A stretch of 64,000 nt of DNA, from assembly GCF_001612725.1 (NCBI RefSeq), contig NZ_BDAZ01000004.1, positions 1-64,000 of the forward strand, written 5' to 3'. This document shows, piece after piece, positions 23,897-32,926 of this stretch; position 1 is the first letter of the stretch; each line of letters begins with the position of its first letter. This stretch comes from Nocardia anaemiae NBRC 100462 (GTDB taxonomy: Bacteria > Actinomycetota > Actinomycetes > Mycobacteriales > Mycobacteriaceae). The translations under genes were made by a program, and so were the position numbers. Below the pieces are notes generated by a model. The model was not told where the DNA came from and did not search any database. It saw nothing but the letters and a program-made list of their open reading frames with translations.

Positions 23897-26800
23897 TTGC
23901 CCTCCTCACCGGCGATCGGCAGATTCGGGCACAATTTGACGTAGTCGATCTTCGGCGAGATCCGGGACTTCCAGGTTTCCCGGCTCATGTTGTAGGTCAT
24001 CTTCTCGCACAAGATTTCTGTTGACGCGATCGGGACGGGCCAGAGGCGGATGGTTCCGTCGATGCTGGTCGACACGACGCGCTTACCATCGGGGCTGAAA
24101 TCCACATGCGTCACCGGTTGTGTATGTCCCATGAGGGCAGAACCGATCTGGCGGCGCTCCTGTACATCCCACAAACGCACGGTGCTGTCCCCACCTCCGG
24201 TGACGAGGGTGCGGCCGTCGGGGCTGAACGCGAGGTCGATCACCCAACCGTCGGTCCGCATGGGCTTTCCGATCGGATCTCCGGTCTGCGTGTTCCACAG
24301 CTGTACTGTTTTGTCCTTGTATGCGACGGCGAGAGTGCGGCCGTCGCGACTGAATTCGATCTCGCTGACCCAGCCCTGCCCCTCCAAGACCTTACCGATC
24401 TGTTGGCCCGAGTTCGTGTCCCAGAGGCGGACCTTGCTGTCCGAGCCGCCAGTGGCCAAGCGCTGGCCGTCGGGGCTGAATTTGAATGTGAACGTCGACA
24501 GCGCTGGGTGAGGGATTGGAATCCCGACCGGCTGCATCCTGTCGATGTCGCGTATCTGGATATCGGTTCCGTTATCCGTCGCGATCTTTCGGTCGGCGAC
24601 ATCGAGTACCAGATTCTTGGTGTCCGGCGGTATAGCGATCGAGTTCCCGACCGGAGCACCGCTGGCCAGGTCCCAGCGCTGCAGCGTGGTCGTAGCCGTG
24701 ACGATCTGCGTGCCGTCGAAGCTGAAGTCCCAGGTGGACACATCCCCGAGCGGAATAACCGGAGCCATGCTTTCACCGGTACGGGCATTCGAGCGCCGCA
24801 TCGTCGCGTCAACACCGATGGATACGATCCGAGTACCGTCCGGGCTGAATCCCGCGTCGAAAACGGCTCCGTTGTGCCCGCGGAAGACCTTCCCGCCACC
24901 GGCGTCCCATTCACGCAGCGTTTCGTCGAAGCTGCTGGAAATGAGACGCTGCCCGCTGGGGTGGAAGGCGACCGCGCTGACCGCGAATTCGTGTCCTACC
25001 AGCGGTTCCCCGACCGGCTGTCCGGTCGCGGCATCCCACACCCGCACGGTCTTGTCGTCGCTTGCCGAGGCGAGGCGGGTGCCGTCGCGGCTGAACACCA
25101 CTCGCTCGACAGTGCCGGTGTGTCCGCGCAGCGGCTCGCCGATCGGCTGGCGGGTGTGGGCATCCCACAACCGGATCGTGTTCTCGGCGCCGCTCGCTGC
25201 GATTCGGGTGCCATCCTGGCTGAACGCGACACTGGTGAGCGCTGCTCCGGGTACGCGCAGCAGCTCGCCGATCGGCTCGCGGGACCCGGTATCCCACAAC
25301 CGAATCGTGCCATCGAAACTTGCTGACGCGACCGTGTCATCCACGCCGATCGCGACACTCGTCACCTCTCGCTCGTGCCCGCGCATCGGCTCACCGATCT
25401 GTTGCCGGGACTCGGCATCCCACACTCGCAGCGTCTTGTCCGAACTGCCCGACACGAGCCTGCGGCCGTCCCGACTGAACGCGACGCTGGTGACCTGTGC
25501 TTCGTGTCCGCGCATCGGCTCACCGATCGGCTGGCGGGATTCGGCATCCCACAACCGCAATGTGCTGTCGACGCCGCCGGTCACGATACGTTTGCCGTCC
25601 GGGCTGAACGCGACCTGCAACACCTCACGCTTGTGCCCGGTCATGAACTCGCCGATGGGCTTCCAAGTCTTGGCGTCCCACAGCTGGATGTGCTCACCAT
25701 GACTGGACACGATGCGCGTTCCGTCGGGACTGAACTCGACGCTGTGAACGTAGCCACCTCTGGTGGGGATGATCTTGCGCAGGTCGCGTAGCTGATTCAC
25801 TGCGCTGAGTAGCGAGTATTCGCCGTTATTGCGGTTGGGAAAACTACGTGCGGCAAGCACACTCTGCATGGCGAGAACGTCATCGTTTGCGCCCGGATAC
25901 GAATCGGACAGCATCAGTTGCGAATTCGCGATCAATGCCAACGCGGTCGCATCCCTGCTCCGCGCGGTCGCCTCTTTCTCCGCTCGCGACGCTTTGAAGA
26001 ACAACAACCCGGCGGCCAGGGCCGCGACAACCGCTATCGCCAACGCCACCCGCAGAATTTGCGAACGCCGCCGCAGCACCCGGGCGTACTCTTGAGCCTT
26101 CTCCTTGGCCTGAGTTTCCGCCGCCGCCAACGCTTCCGCGGATTCCTGACGTTCTCGCGCCGCCCGCAGGTCGGCCTCCACGCGCTCGTCCGCTCGCCGC
26201 CGGGAGGCGAGCAGGAACTCGCGCGTCGGATTGAGCCGTTCCCGGAAACCCGGTGTGGCGGCGAGGGATTCGGCGTCATCGAGTCGGCTGCCGGTTAGCA
26301 GCCATTCGTCGCTGCACGCGTTGGCTTTCCAGGCGTGCGCCGCGCGTTCCAACTCGTCGGCGCCCTTCAAGTCGGTGGCCTGTTCGCGTAGCCACCCGGC
26401 GAGCATGTCCCATTGGCGCAGTAGGCTTTCCAACGCGACTTCGACGACGACCTCGCCGTCGCGCTCATCGCGGACCAGCAGCCGCCTGGCGATGAACGCC
26501 TCGAGCAGCGGATGGCTCTCCGACGGCAGGTCGAACCAGCGCGCTGCGCGCCGCATCGGCTGGTCGTTGTCCGGATTGATCGTCGCCAGCCACGGCACGA
26601 ACGCCGTCCGCAGCACCGCCAATTGCCGTTGCCTGATTCGAGAATCCACCGCGAGCAGCTCGTCGATCTCGCACTGTACGACGCGGCGCAGCCCACCCAT
26701 CGCGTTGTACTCGGCGAGCGTGATCTCTCCGTCGCCGTAGTCCTGGTAGAGCCGGGCCAGCGTGAGCGAGAGCAGCGGCAGCGTATCCGCGCCGCGCGAC

Positions 26801-28068
26801 CAGTCCTCGAGCAGCCGGTCGACCAGGTCGGGTGCGAACGACAGTCGGCTCCCGGCTTCTCGCGCGCGTCGAACAGGCCCACAGATCACCTCTTTGAATT
26901 GGGCCTGCGGCATGGGTTTCAGATCGTCGAATGGGCGAACCTCGAGGGCGGCCAATTGCGGTGCGGTCTGCAGTGGCTCGTACCGGTCCGAGCGAATTGT
27001 CGCGATCGCGATCATCGGCAGCGCGTCGTCCCCGCCGAGCAGGTCGGCGAGCACACCGAGGAAGGCTTGCGCCTGCTCACCGGCGTCGACGCCGAATAAT
27101 TCCTCGGTCTGGTCGATCGGCAGGACAAGCGTGGGTGGCACCTCATCGGTCGGATCGATAATGCGATCCTTCGCGGCCTGCTGTGCCTCGGCCAGCCACG
27201 CGTGCACCCGCGCGACATCCCGAATTCCGTCCTTGATCGCACCGAGGCTGGGCGTGTGCAGCCCGACACTGCCGCGTAGGTCCTGAATCGAGTGCGCCAA
27301 TCCGCTGCCGCCGGTGAGCGCGTTACGTTGCGGTCGGACGATGCCCATCGGCCGGAAATGGTGGTCGTCGCGCTGGAGCCTGGGCAGCAAGCCCGCGCGC
27401 AGGAACGACGATTTACCGACACCCGACGGCCCGAGAATGACGAACATTCGAGCTTCGCCGGAATTGCGCATTCCCCGTATCGAATTCAGCGCGCGGCCGA
27501 TCTGGGTGTCGCGTCCGAAGTACACCGCGGCGTCCACCTGTTCCAGTGGCTGCCAGCCACGATACGGCGCGCGATCCGGTTCGTCGGGTGGCGGCCAGGC
27601 AAAGGTATCCGCCCCGATCCCGGCCGCGCGCAAGCCGTCCCGCAGTCGCAATAGACCCTCGGTGAGAAATTGCACCGGCGGCGACTCATCGCCCACGGCT
27701 ATCTCCGTTTTCGGACCGGCACCGAACAGGTCGCAGCGCTGCCACTCGCTGGTGATATCGCGACCGGACAAAGGCTGCAACCGAGCCGCGAAGATCGGCT
27801 TGCCGAGGTCCTCGGCGTGGCGGTATTCGACCTTGCATTCGCGCGATGCGTCCCAGTTATCGGAGACCAGACAGATAACCGCTTCACACCGATCGCTCGC
27901 GCGGCGCAGCGCGTCTTTCCACCGCGTACCTACCGGAATTCCGGTCGTCCGGTCGAGGTCGAGGAAGATCTCGCCGGTCAGTCCGGGATCGGCTTCGGTC
28001 AACCATGCCTTGAGTGCCATCGCTTCGCGATCGTCCCGGCTGGAGTGACTCAGGAATACTCTGGACAT
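23893..28068 (-). CDS. TIR / STAND-NTPase / TM / 14-blade WD40 protein
   Basis: 1,391 residues from ATG 28068 (AAGG upstream; 18 extra in-frame codons rejected). Residues 1-115: TIR domain with VFLSHSSRDD, EIFLDLDRTTGIPVG and SRECKVE, whose Glu near 81 fits the NADase catalytic position. Residues about 180-560: STAND/NACHT-type NTPase, with FGRD, Walker A GPSGVGKSS (213-221), Walker B LVLPIDQTEELF (315-325), then a winged-helix block (LRRVVQCEIDEL, ALESLLRQWDML). Residues 620-670 are a charged helix, 671-692 one transmembrane helix (ILRVALAIAVVAALAAGLLFF). From 770 to about 1,345 come 14 WD40 blades (S-P-DG...LWD), i.e. two propellers, then the tail LCEKMTYNMS. It is likely a ligand- or phage-protein sensor triggering NAD depletion. 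It is coupled to the 4-TM gene downstream. Confidence 0.88.
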   Translation of the reverse strand: MSRVFLSHSSRDDREAMALKAWLTEADPGLTGEIFLDLDRTTGIPVGTRWKDALRRASDRCEAVICLVSDNWDASRECKVEYRHAEDLGKPIFAARLQPLSGRDITSEWQRCDLFGAGPKTEIAVGDESPPVQFLTEGLLRLRDGLRAAGIGADTFAWPPPDEPDRAPYRGWQPLEQVDAAVYFGRDTQIGRALNSIRGMRNSGEARMFVILGPSGVGKSSFLRAGLLPRLQRDDHHFRPMGIVRPQRNALTGGSGLAHSIQDLRGSVGLHTPSLGAIKDGIRDVARVHAWLAEAQQAAKDRIIDPTDEVPPTLVLPIDQTEELFGVDAGEQAQAFLGVLADLLGGDDALPMIAIATIRSDRYEPLQTAPQLAALEVRPFDDLKPMPQAQFKEVICGPVRRAREAGSRLSFAPDLVDRLLEDWSRGADTLPLLSLTLARLYQDYGDGEITLAEYNAMGGLRRVVQCEIDELLAVDSRIRQRQLAVLRTAFVPWLATINPDNDQPMRRAARWFDLPSESHPLLEAFIARRLLVRDERDGEVVVEVALESLLRQWDMLAGWLREQATDLKGADELERAAHAWKANACSDEWLLTGSRLDDAESLAATPGFRERLNPTREFLLASRRRADERVEADLRAARERQESAEALAAAETQAKEKAQEYARVLRRRSQILRVALAIAVVAALAAGLLFFKASRAEKEATARSRDATALALIANSQLMLSDSYPGANDDVLAMQSVLAARSFPNRNNGEYSLLSAVNQLRDLRKIIPTRGGYVHSVEFSPDGTRIVSSHGEHIQLWDAKTWKPIGEFMTGHKREVLQVAFSPDGKRIVTGGVDSTLRLWDAESRQPIGEPMRGHEAQVTSVAFSRDGRRLVSGSSDKTLRVWDAESRQQIGEPMRGHEREVTSVAIGVDDTVASASFDGTIRLWDTGSREPIGELLRVPGAALTSVAFSQDGTRIAASGAENTIRLWDAHTRQPIGEPLRGHTGTVERVVFSRDGTRLASASDDKTVRVWDAATGQPVGEPLVGHEFAVSAVAFHPSGQRLISSSFDETLREWDAGGGKVFRGHNGAVFDAGFSPDGTRIVSIGVDATMRRSNARTGESMAPVIPLGDVSTWDFSFDGTQIVTATTTLQRWDLASGAPVGNSIAIPPDTKNLVLDVADRKIATDNGTDIQIRDIDRMQPVGIPIPHPALSTFTFKFSPDGQRLATGGSDSKVRLWDTNSGQQIGKVLEGQGWVSEIEFSRDGRTLAVAYKDKTVQLWNTQTGDPIGKPMRTDGWVIDLAFSPDGRTLVTGGGDSTVRLWDVQERRQIGSALMGHTQPVTHVDFSPDGKRVVSTSIDGTIRLWPVPIASTEILCEKMTYNMSRETWKSRISPKIDYVKLCPNLPIAGEEGK

Positions 28069-28294
28069 TGCCTTACACCACCGTGCACAGCCCCCGGTGG
28101 GAGCCCGCGTCGAACATCGCAAGCGTCATACGAAAATCCTGCGCTCGAGCAAGCCGACGCACGCGAGTATCGCCTACTCGATATTGCCGCAAAACACTAC
28201 GCAAACGCCAAGGCGAACGCTGGATCCTCATGCCTGGAAATCCCATCACCGCCCGACCGCGGAGCGGTTTCCCGGGCGGACAGCAGAACATGGT

Positions 28295-29764
28295 TCATAC
28301 GGTGTTCAGCAGCGTCATGAATCCAAAATCCATGTGTAGTTGAGCATGGCAATGCAGCAAAGCGAGGCCTGGTTGGTCGGCGCGGAAGTCGACGTCCATC
28401 CGCTGGTAGCCACCGAGCATTGCCACGTCCTTGTGCAGTCCGGCGGTGGGTGTGCCCGCAATGTGGGTGATTTCGAAACTGTGGCGATGCAGATGCATGG
28501 GGTGGCGGTCGTCGGTGGCGTTGTAGAAACGCAGGCGGTACCGCTTGCCGCGCACGATATCGACGACCGGATGCTTGTTGTCCATGTCGAATGGGGTGCC
28601 GTTGATGGTCCACACGTTGAATCCGTCTCGGGCGGCATTGCGCTTTTCGATGACCATTTCGATGAGATCATCGGCGGCCGGTGGCATTTGGTCGCGCCCG
28701 GTGAAAAGCCGATAATCCCATCGGAACGGTGGCGGCGGAAGCCATTGCGGTTCGCCTGTGCGGTCGGCGTATTCGACGACTATGCCCATCCCCGCTTCCC
28801 GGTCCTCGTCGGACAGATCTCCGAGCACCCACACACCGGGGTTCGTCATCTCCACGATCGCCGAGATCCGTTCGCCGGTGCCGAGCCACAGGACGGGCAC
28901 CGGAGTCGGGCTGGGCACCGGATTGCCGTCGAGGGCGAGGACAGTGAAGGTGTGGCCGGGCAGAGCGAGGCTGCGAGTTTCGGTGGCGCTGCCGTTGAGC
29001 ACATGCAGTAGCACTCGATCGCCGTTCTCGACCCGGATCGGATCACCATGACTGAGCATGCGGCCATTGATGGTGAAGGCCTCATAGCCCACCTCGTAGC
29101 CGTGCGGTTCCCCGCGTGCCAGCGACGCGGCCATTACCGCCTCCCCCCGATCTCTGAGATCGGGCACCGGGTCTCCGGCCAGGAAGTCCTCGGGCATTTC
29201 GCCTTCCTGACTCAGGCTGGGTTCGAATTCCTTGAGAGTCAGGAACACTTCGTGGTCGTAGGCTCCAGGGTTGGTCGCCGGTTCGATGTAGACCGGGCCG
29301 ACTTGGCCGCTGTACTGGCCGCCGGCCAGATTCGCACCGGGGTTCAGATGGGTGTGATAGAAGCGGAAGCCGGATGGTCCCGGATCAAATGAGATTCGCC
29401 GCATCCCGTGTGCGGGGACGAACGGCGTACCTTCCTCGGCCGATCCGTCCACTTCCACACCGACGTGTTGGCCGTGCCAGTGCAACTGTTCGGGGGTGTC
29501 GGTGTCGTTGTGGATATCGACCCAGGTCCGTTTCCCTTCGGTGAATCTCAGCAGGGGGCCCGGGAATTGATCGTTGTAAGTAATGGTCGACACCACGCGT
29601 CCCGGTGCGAGTTCGATATCACCTCGATCGATGCGCACGGTGTAATCGGCCTTACCGCTCGGCGGTGTATCGGAGTTGCGCGCGCAGCCTGCCGCAGCCA
29701 CACCGGTGCTCGTCAGCAGGGCCAGACTGCTCCATTGGAAAAAATCACGTCGATCGATACGCAC
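28295..29764 (-). CDS. Tat-exported multicopper oxidase
   Basis: 489 residues from GTG 29764. Twin-arginine signal IDRRDFFQWSSLALL, followed by a lipobox-like AAGC, so it is probably a Tat lipoprotein. Three cupredoxin domains with all copper motifs: LHWHGQHV and YHTHLNPG in domain 1, and HPMHLHRHSF and LLHCHAQLHMDFGFM in domain 3 (HCH supplies the type-1 Cys and trinuclear His). The residue at the usual axial position is Phe, one before Met, so the redox potential may be high. It could oxidise metals such as Cu(I), phenolics or siderophores. Near neighbours give no hint of a copper operon. It is followed after 226 bases by the TIR-STAND gene. Confidence 0.88.
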   Translation of the reverse strand: MRIDRRDFFQWSSLALLTSTGVAAAGCARNSDTPPSGKADYTVRIDRGDIELAPGRVVSTITYNDQFPGPLLRFTEGKRTWVDIHNDTDTPEQLHWHGQHVGVEVDGSAEEGTPFVPAHGMRRISFDPGPSGFRFYHTHLNPGANLAGGQYSGQVGPVYIEPATNPGAYDHEVFLTLKEFEPSLSQEGEMPEDFLAGDPVPDLRDRGEAVMAASLARGEPHGYEVGYEAFTINGRMLSHGDPIRVENGDRVLLHVLNGSATETRSLALPGHTFTVLALDGNPVPSPTPVPVLWLGTGERISAIVEMTNPGVWVLGDLSDEDREAGMGIVVEYADRTGEPQWLPPPPFRWDYRLFTGRDQMPPAADDLIEMVIEKRNAARDGFNVWTINGTPFDMDNKHPVVDIVRGKRYRLRFYNATDDRHPMHLHRHSFEITHIAGTPTAGLHKDVAMLGGYQRMDVDFRADQPGLALLHCHAQLHMDFGFMTLLNTV

Positions 29765-29933
29765 GCTGAATCACTCCCCTCGCATTCCGCGACAGCTCGA
29801 ATCGAACAGCGTTCACCGGGTGATCCGGACTGGAACGACAATATCCCGGCCGCGCGTGTCCATTCATCCCAGACTCCGGGCGGGTCGATGCCCTGAGTAT
29901 CGCGGCTCGGGTTGTTTACTTGGGAGGGTGCTC

Positions 29934-30464
29934 ATGTCTTCGGCATCGATGCAGGCCGGAATCGACTTTGAGGAGGGGCTAGTGACGGACGATGTGGTTC
30001 GCCGGGCTGTCGGAGTGAGTGCCAAGCTGGGGTTCGTCGGTGCGATGGTGAGTGCGTTGGTGCTGGGGCAGCACACCATCGCCCGCGCCGGGGAAGTGAT
30101 CACCTTCCAGCTCCCACTGGTGAAAATATCTCAAACTTGGGGTGTCCCAACGCAATTCAGCATCTACTTGACGGCAACCGTCGGCGACCAGCCCGGAGTC
30201 ACCACCTTCGGTGTGGCCAACCCCGGTCCCTTCGGCGGCAGCGTCATGCTCGACTCGCACGCCCGGATCCAGTGGTTGAACGTGACGACCGGAGCTGCCG
30301 GTGTGGTCGACGTGGCAGATCGGGAAACGGCGCAGCAACCCTGCGATTGTGCCCCCGCGCCGGTGCCGGTGTTCACCGGAGCGGGCCGAATCACCGCACT
30401 CGCGACCGCGGGCGGCCTCGCCGTCACCATATCTTCGGGGTTCGGCACGTTCACGGCCAGTTGA
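29934..30464 (+). CDS. Secreted hypothetical protein
   Basis: 176 residues from ATG 29934 (GGGAGGG upstream; longer frame rejected). After a 30-residue acidic head comes the hydrophobic signal LGFVGAMVSALVLGQHTIARA, cleavage about residue 53. The mature 120 residues read as a beta sandwich (VITFQLPLVKISQTWG, VPTQFSIYLTATVGD, ARIQWLNVTTGAAG), with one CDC motif, and end TISSGFGTFTAS. It resembles the MPT63/immunoglobulin-like small secreted proteins of this order only in general layout, so no function is assigned. It converges with the large hydrolase gene (19 bases apart). Confidence 0.65.
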   Translation: MSSASMQAGIDFEEGLVTDDVVRRAVGVSAKLGFVGAMVSALVLGQHTIARAGEVITFQLPLVKISQTWGVPTQFSIYLTATVGDQPGVTTFGVANPGPFGGSVMLDSHARIQWLNVTTGAAGVVDVADRETAQQPCDCAPAPVPVFTGAGRITALATAGGLAVTISSGFGTFTAS

Positions 30465-30483
30465 GCCCGCCCGGCGTTACGTC

Positions 30484-32697
30484 TCAGGGTGAGTCGGGCA
30501 ACGGCTCGTCATGTCCGGTGGCCGACCGCAGTGCGAGGGTCTGTTTCGGTGTCCAGTAGATCCTGCCGTTTTCGAACTGCTGGTAACTCCCCGTGTCGAA
30601 GGGAATTTCGTCGGATGTCGGCCAGCCGAGGGGTCCGTTCTCGAATCCGCTCCGATTCCATCGGTCGCGGATTTCGCCGTGCACCCAGAAAACCGGTTGG
30701 CCGTTGCGGTGGTAGAGCGCCCCGTTCTGGAAGCCCTCCACCTCGCCCCATTCCACATCCTTCGGGTCGCGCAGTACCGTGTTATCGGTGATCGGATAGC
30801 CCAAAGGCCCGGCTTCCCAACCAGTTTCGGCATATTTGTCGAATAACGATGACGGGATCGGGTGCGCTCCGGTGGAGGGATGCCAGTAGATGTATCCATT
30901 CTTGAATTGAGCGAATCGGCCGACACCGTCGGCGGTCCGCATTTCGCCGTCGGTGCCGAGCCGCTGGCCCAGCCACGGCGATTGCGCCGCCTTCGCATCG
31001 ATTTCTCCGGCCGGTGCGGCACCGGAGAACTCTCGGACGTGGCCTTCGAAGACGTCCCACGGGAAGTTCCAGCCGACGTCGGTATGGGTGCCGATGCCCA
31101 GGCATTCCGTCACATATTTATGGTCGGAGATGCCGTCGCGCCGCGTATACGGCGGGGCGATGACGTCGGTGGCGAAACCGTACTTCTTCGCGTCCTTGAC
31201 CGCCAGCCACGCGGCTATGCGCAGGTCGTCGTCGATTGCCATCCATTCGTCCCTCGACCATGACGCCTGGCTGCCCGCGAAGCAGAGATTGATCGTGTTC
31301 GCGTTGGCATCCAGGACCGACCACGACGCGTAATCCGTATCGACGACATCGCAGACGATCCCGTTCCTGAGCGTGTAGTGATACGAGGCCCCATTGGCCG
31401 TGTTATTGAGGTACGCCGCCAGCGATTCGGCCGTGCCGTTCCCTTCCTGGGTGTGCAGCAGAAAGTTCGTGATGCGAGCCCCCCAGCGCTCCGACCGGGA
31501 GTTTCCCATTCTGTCCAATTCGGTGAATACAGGGGCGTTCACGGCGTGTTCTCCTTGTGCCTGAGTACGTTGCATGGACCACTGCCCGAAGTCGGTCGCC
31601 AAGATGTCGTTGACGTCGACGGAACTGCCGTCGATGTCGGGGCCGGGGTTGGATGGTGTATCGATGACGCGCTGGTAAAGGACGGCCTCGGGGGTGTCGA
31701 GCCGATTGCCGGACCAGGCGCGCGTCTGCCAGGCCCAGTACCGGTCCTCGGAGGTCCGGCCGATCACACCGTCTTGGATGGCCCAGGCGCATACCTTCGA
31801 CGAGCCGTAGACTCCGGTCCACTCCCGCCCGATCGCGTCGTTGATACCACGAAAGAACTCGACCGCTTCGTCGTTCCACTGATTCAGCGAAATGTCCTCG
31901 TCCACCGCGAAGAAGATCGGGCACCGGTCGTGTCCGCCCGCGGCGGCATGGATTTCCCTGGCCTGCAGGCCCATCCGATGCCCGCCGTCGTATCCGGTGG
32001 TCCAGTCCGAAGGCGCCTGCGCATTGCCGGGCTTGCCGTACTGCCATACCGAAACGATCTCGAGCCCGGCAGCCTGCACGCTGTCGGCATATTCCCTGGT
32101 CACCGGCTTGGCGCCGAAACTGGATCCGGGTCTGCTCGGTGACACGTAGACAAGGACAGCGCTGTGTCCGGCTGCCTTGATGGCATCGGGATCGATGAAA
32201 CGCGCGGCGAAATCGACTGCGGTCGACATGCGGGGACCTCCATTGGTCGAGGGTTGTGGGTCTTCGGCTTCGGCCAGCAGCGGCAGCGGGTCGAGTCGGT
32301 CGGGTCCGGGTGGCACCCAGACGTGCCGATGCCACTCGAGGTGCAGGTGCGGGGCGACTCCGCCATTGGATGCGGAATCGGGATTGATCCGGGCGATCCG
32401 CCGCCCGGCTTCGACCCGGTCGCCGACCGCGACTTCGCGAATCACGTGTCCGTACACGGTCGTGCCGCCGCCGTCCGCGGCGGGATGGTCCACGACGACC
32501 CAGCCCGCCGGGTCGGGGCCGCCGAATCCGGAGGCCGGACCCGCGAAGACCACCGTGCCGCCTTGGACCGCGTAGACGGGCAACCCGCCGCTGCCACCCG
32601 GCCAGCCGAGATCGACTCCCCAGTGGAAACCGTCGTCGCGGGGACCGAATCGAGAGGTGATGATGCGGCCACGCGCCAAGGGCCAGTATCTGGTCAT
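30484..32697 (-). CDS. Four-domain peptidoglycan hydrolase (M23 + DUF1906 + amidase + LGFP)
   Basis: 737 residues from ATG 32697 (GGAGGGGG upstream). Domain 1, about 1-155: M23/LytM metallopeptidase with FHWGVDLGWPG (His, Asp) and the HLHLEWH zinc motif. Domain 2, about 165-385: DUF1906 glycoside-hydrolase-like TIM barrel (Rv2525c type) with YDGGHRMGLQAREIHAA and FFAVDED, VYGSSKVC. Domain 3, about 400-560: PGRP-type N-acetylmuramoyl-alanine amidase (ITNFLLHTQEGNG, SYHYTLRNG, DHKYVTECLGIGTHTDVGWNFPW with ligand His/His and Cys). Domain 4: LGFP cell-wall-binding repeats (GPLGYPITD, GPLGWPTSDE). There is no signal peptide. The build resembles phage endolysins of Gordonia/Nocardia phages as much as host enzymes. 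It is monocistronic. Confidence 0.85.
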   Translation of the reverse strand: MTRYWPLARGRIITSRFGPRDDGFHWGVDLGWPGGSGGLPVYAVQGGTVVFAGPASGFGGPDPAGWVVVDHPAADGGGTTVYGHVIREVAVGDRVEAGRRIARINPDSASNGGVAPHLHLEWHRHVWVPPGPDRLDPLPLLAEAEDPQPSTNGGPRMSTAVDFAARFIDPDAIKAAGHSAVLVYVSPSRPGSSFGAKPVTREYADSVQAAGLEIVSVWQYGKPGNAQAPSDWTTGYDGGHRMGLQAREIHAAAGGHDRCPIFFAVDEDISLNQWNDEAVEFFRGINDAIGREWTGVYGSSKVCAWAIQDGVIGRTSEDRYWAWQTRAWSGNRLDTPEAVLYQRVIDTPSNPGPDIDGSSVDVNDILATDFGQWSMQRTQAQGEHAVNAPVFTELDRMGNSRSERWGARITNFLLHTQEGNGTAESLAAYLNNTANGASYHYTLRNGIVCDVVDTDYASWSVLDANANTINLCFAGSQASWSRDEWMAIDDDLRIAAWLAVKDAKKYGFATDVIAPPYTRRDGISDHKYVTECLGIGTHTDVGWNFPWDVFEGHVREFSGAAPAGEIDAKAAQSPWLGQRLGTDGEMRTADGVGRFAQFKNGYIYWHPSTGAHPIPSSLFDKYAETGWEAGPLGYPITDNTVLRDPKDVEWGEVEGFQNGALYHRNGQPVFWVHGEIRDRWNRSGFENGPLGWPTSDEIPFDTGSYQQFENGRIYWTPKQTLALRSATGHDEPLPDSP

Positions 32698-32926
32698 GTC
32701 GTCCCCCTCCGGGAAGTCACCGCACAGTTGCGAAGCAGTTGCCCATCCGAGTAGAGCAGCGCCGGTGACGCGGTTCGTCATCCAAACCGATGAAAAGGCG
32801 GTCTCCGTCGACGACATTCGGGAGAATGGAATCGAGTGTCGGACTACTCGTGTGCAGTGCCTCCCGAAACACCTATGATCCGCCCCGGTATGATTGCCGT
32901 TTCTCTTGTGTCGCAGGTCATTTCAT

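Noticed and set aside
23893..25800. Regular DNA repeats that could be taken for an array
   Set aside because: Period of about 126-129 bases follows the WD40 blades (42-43 codons); coding repeats, not CRISPR.
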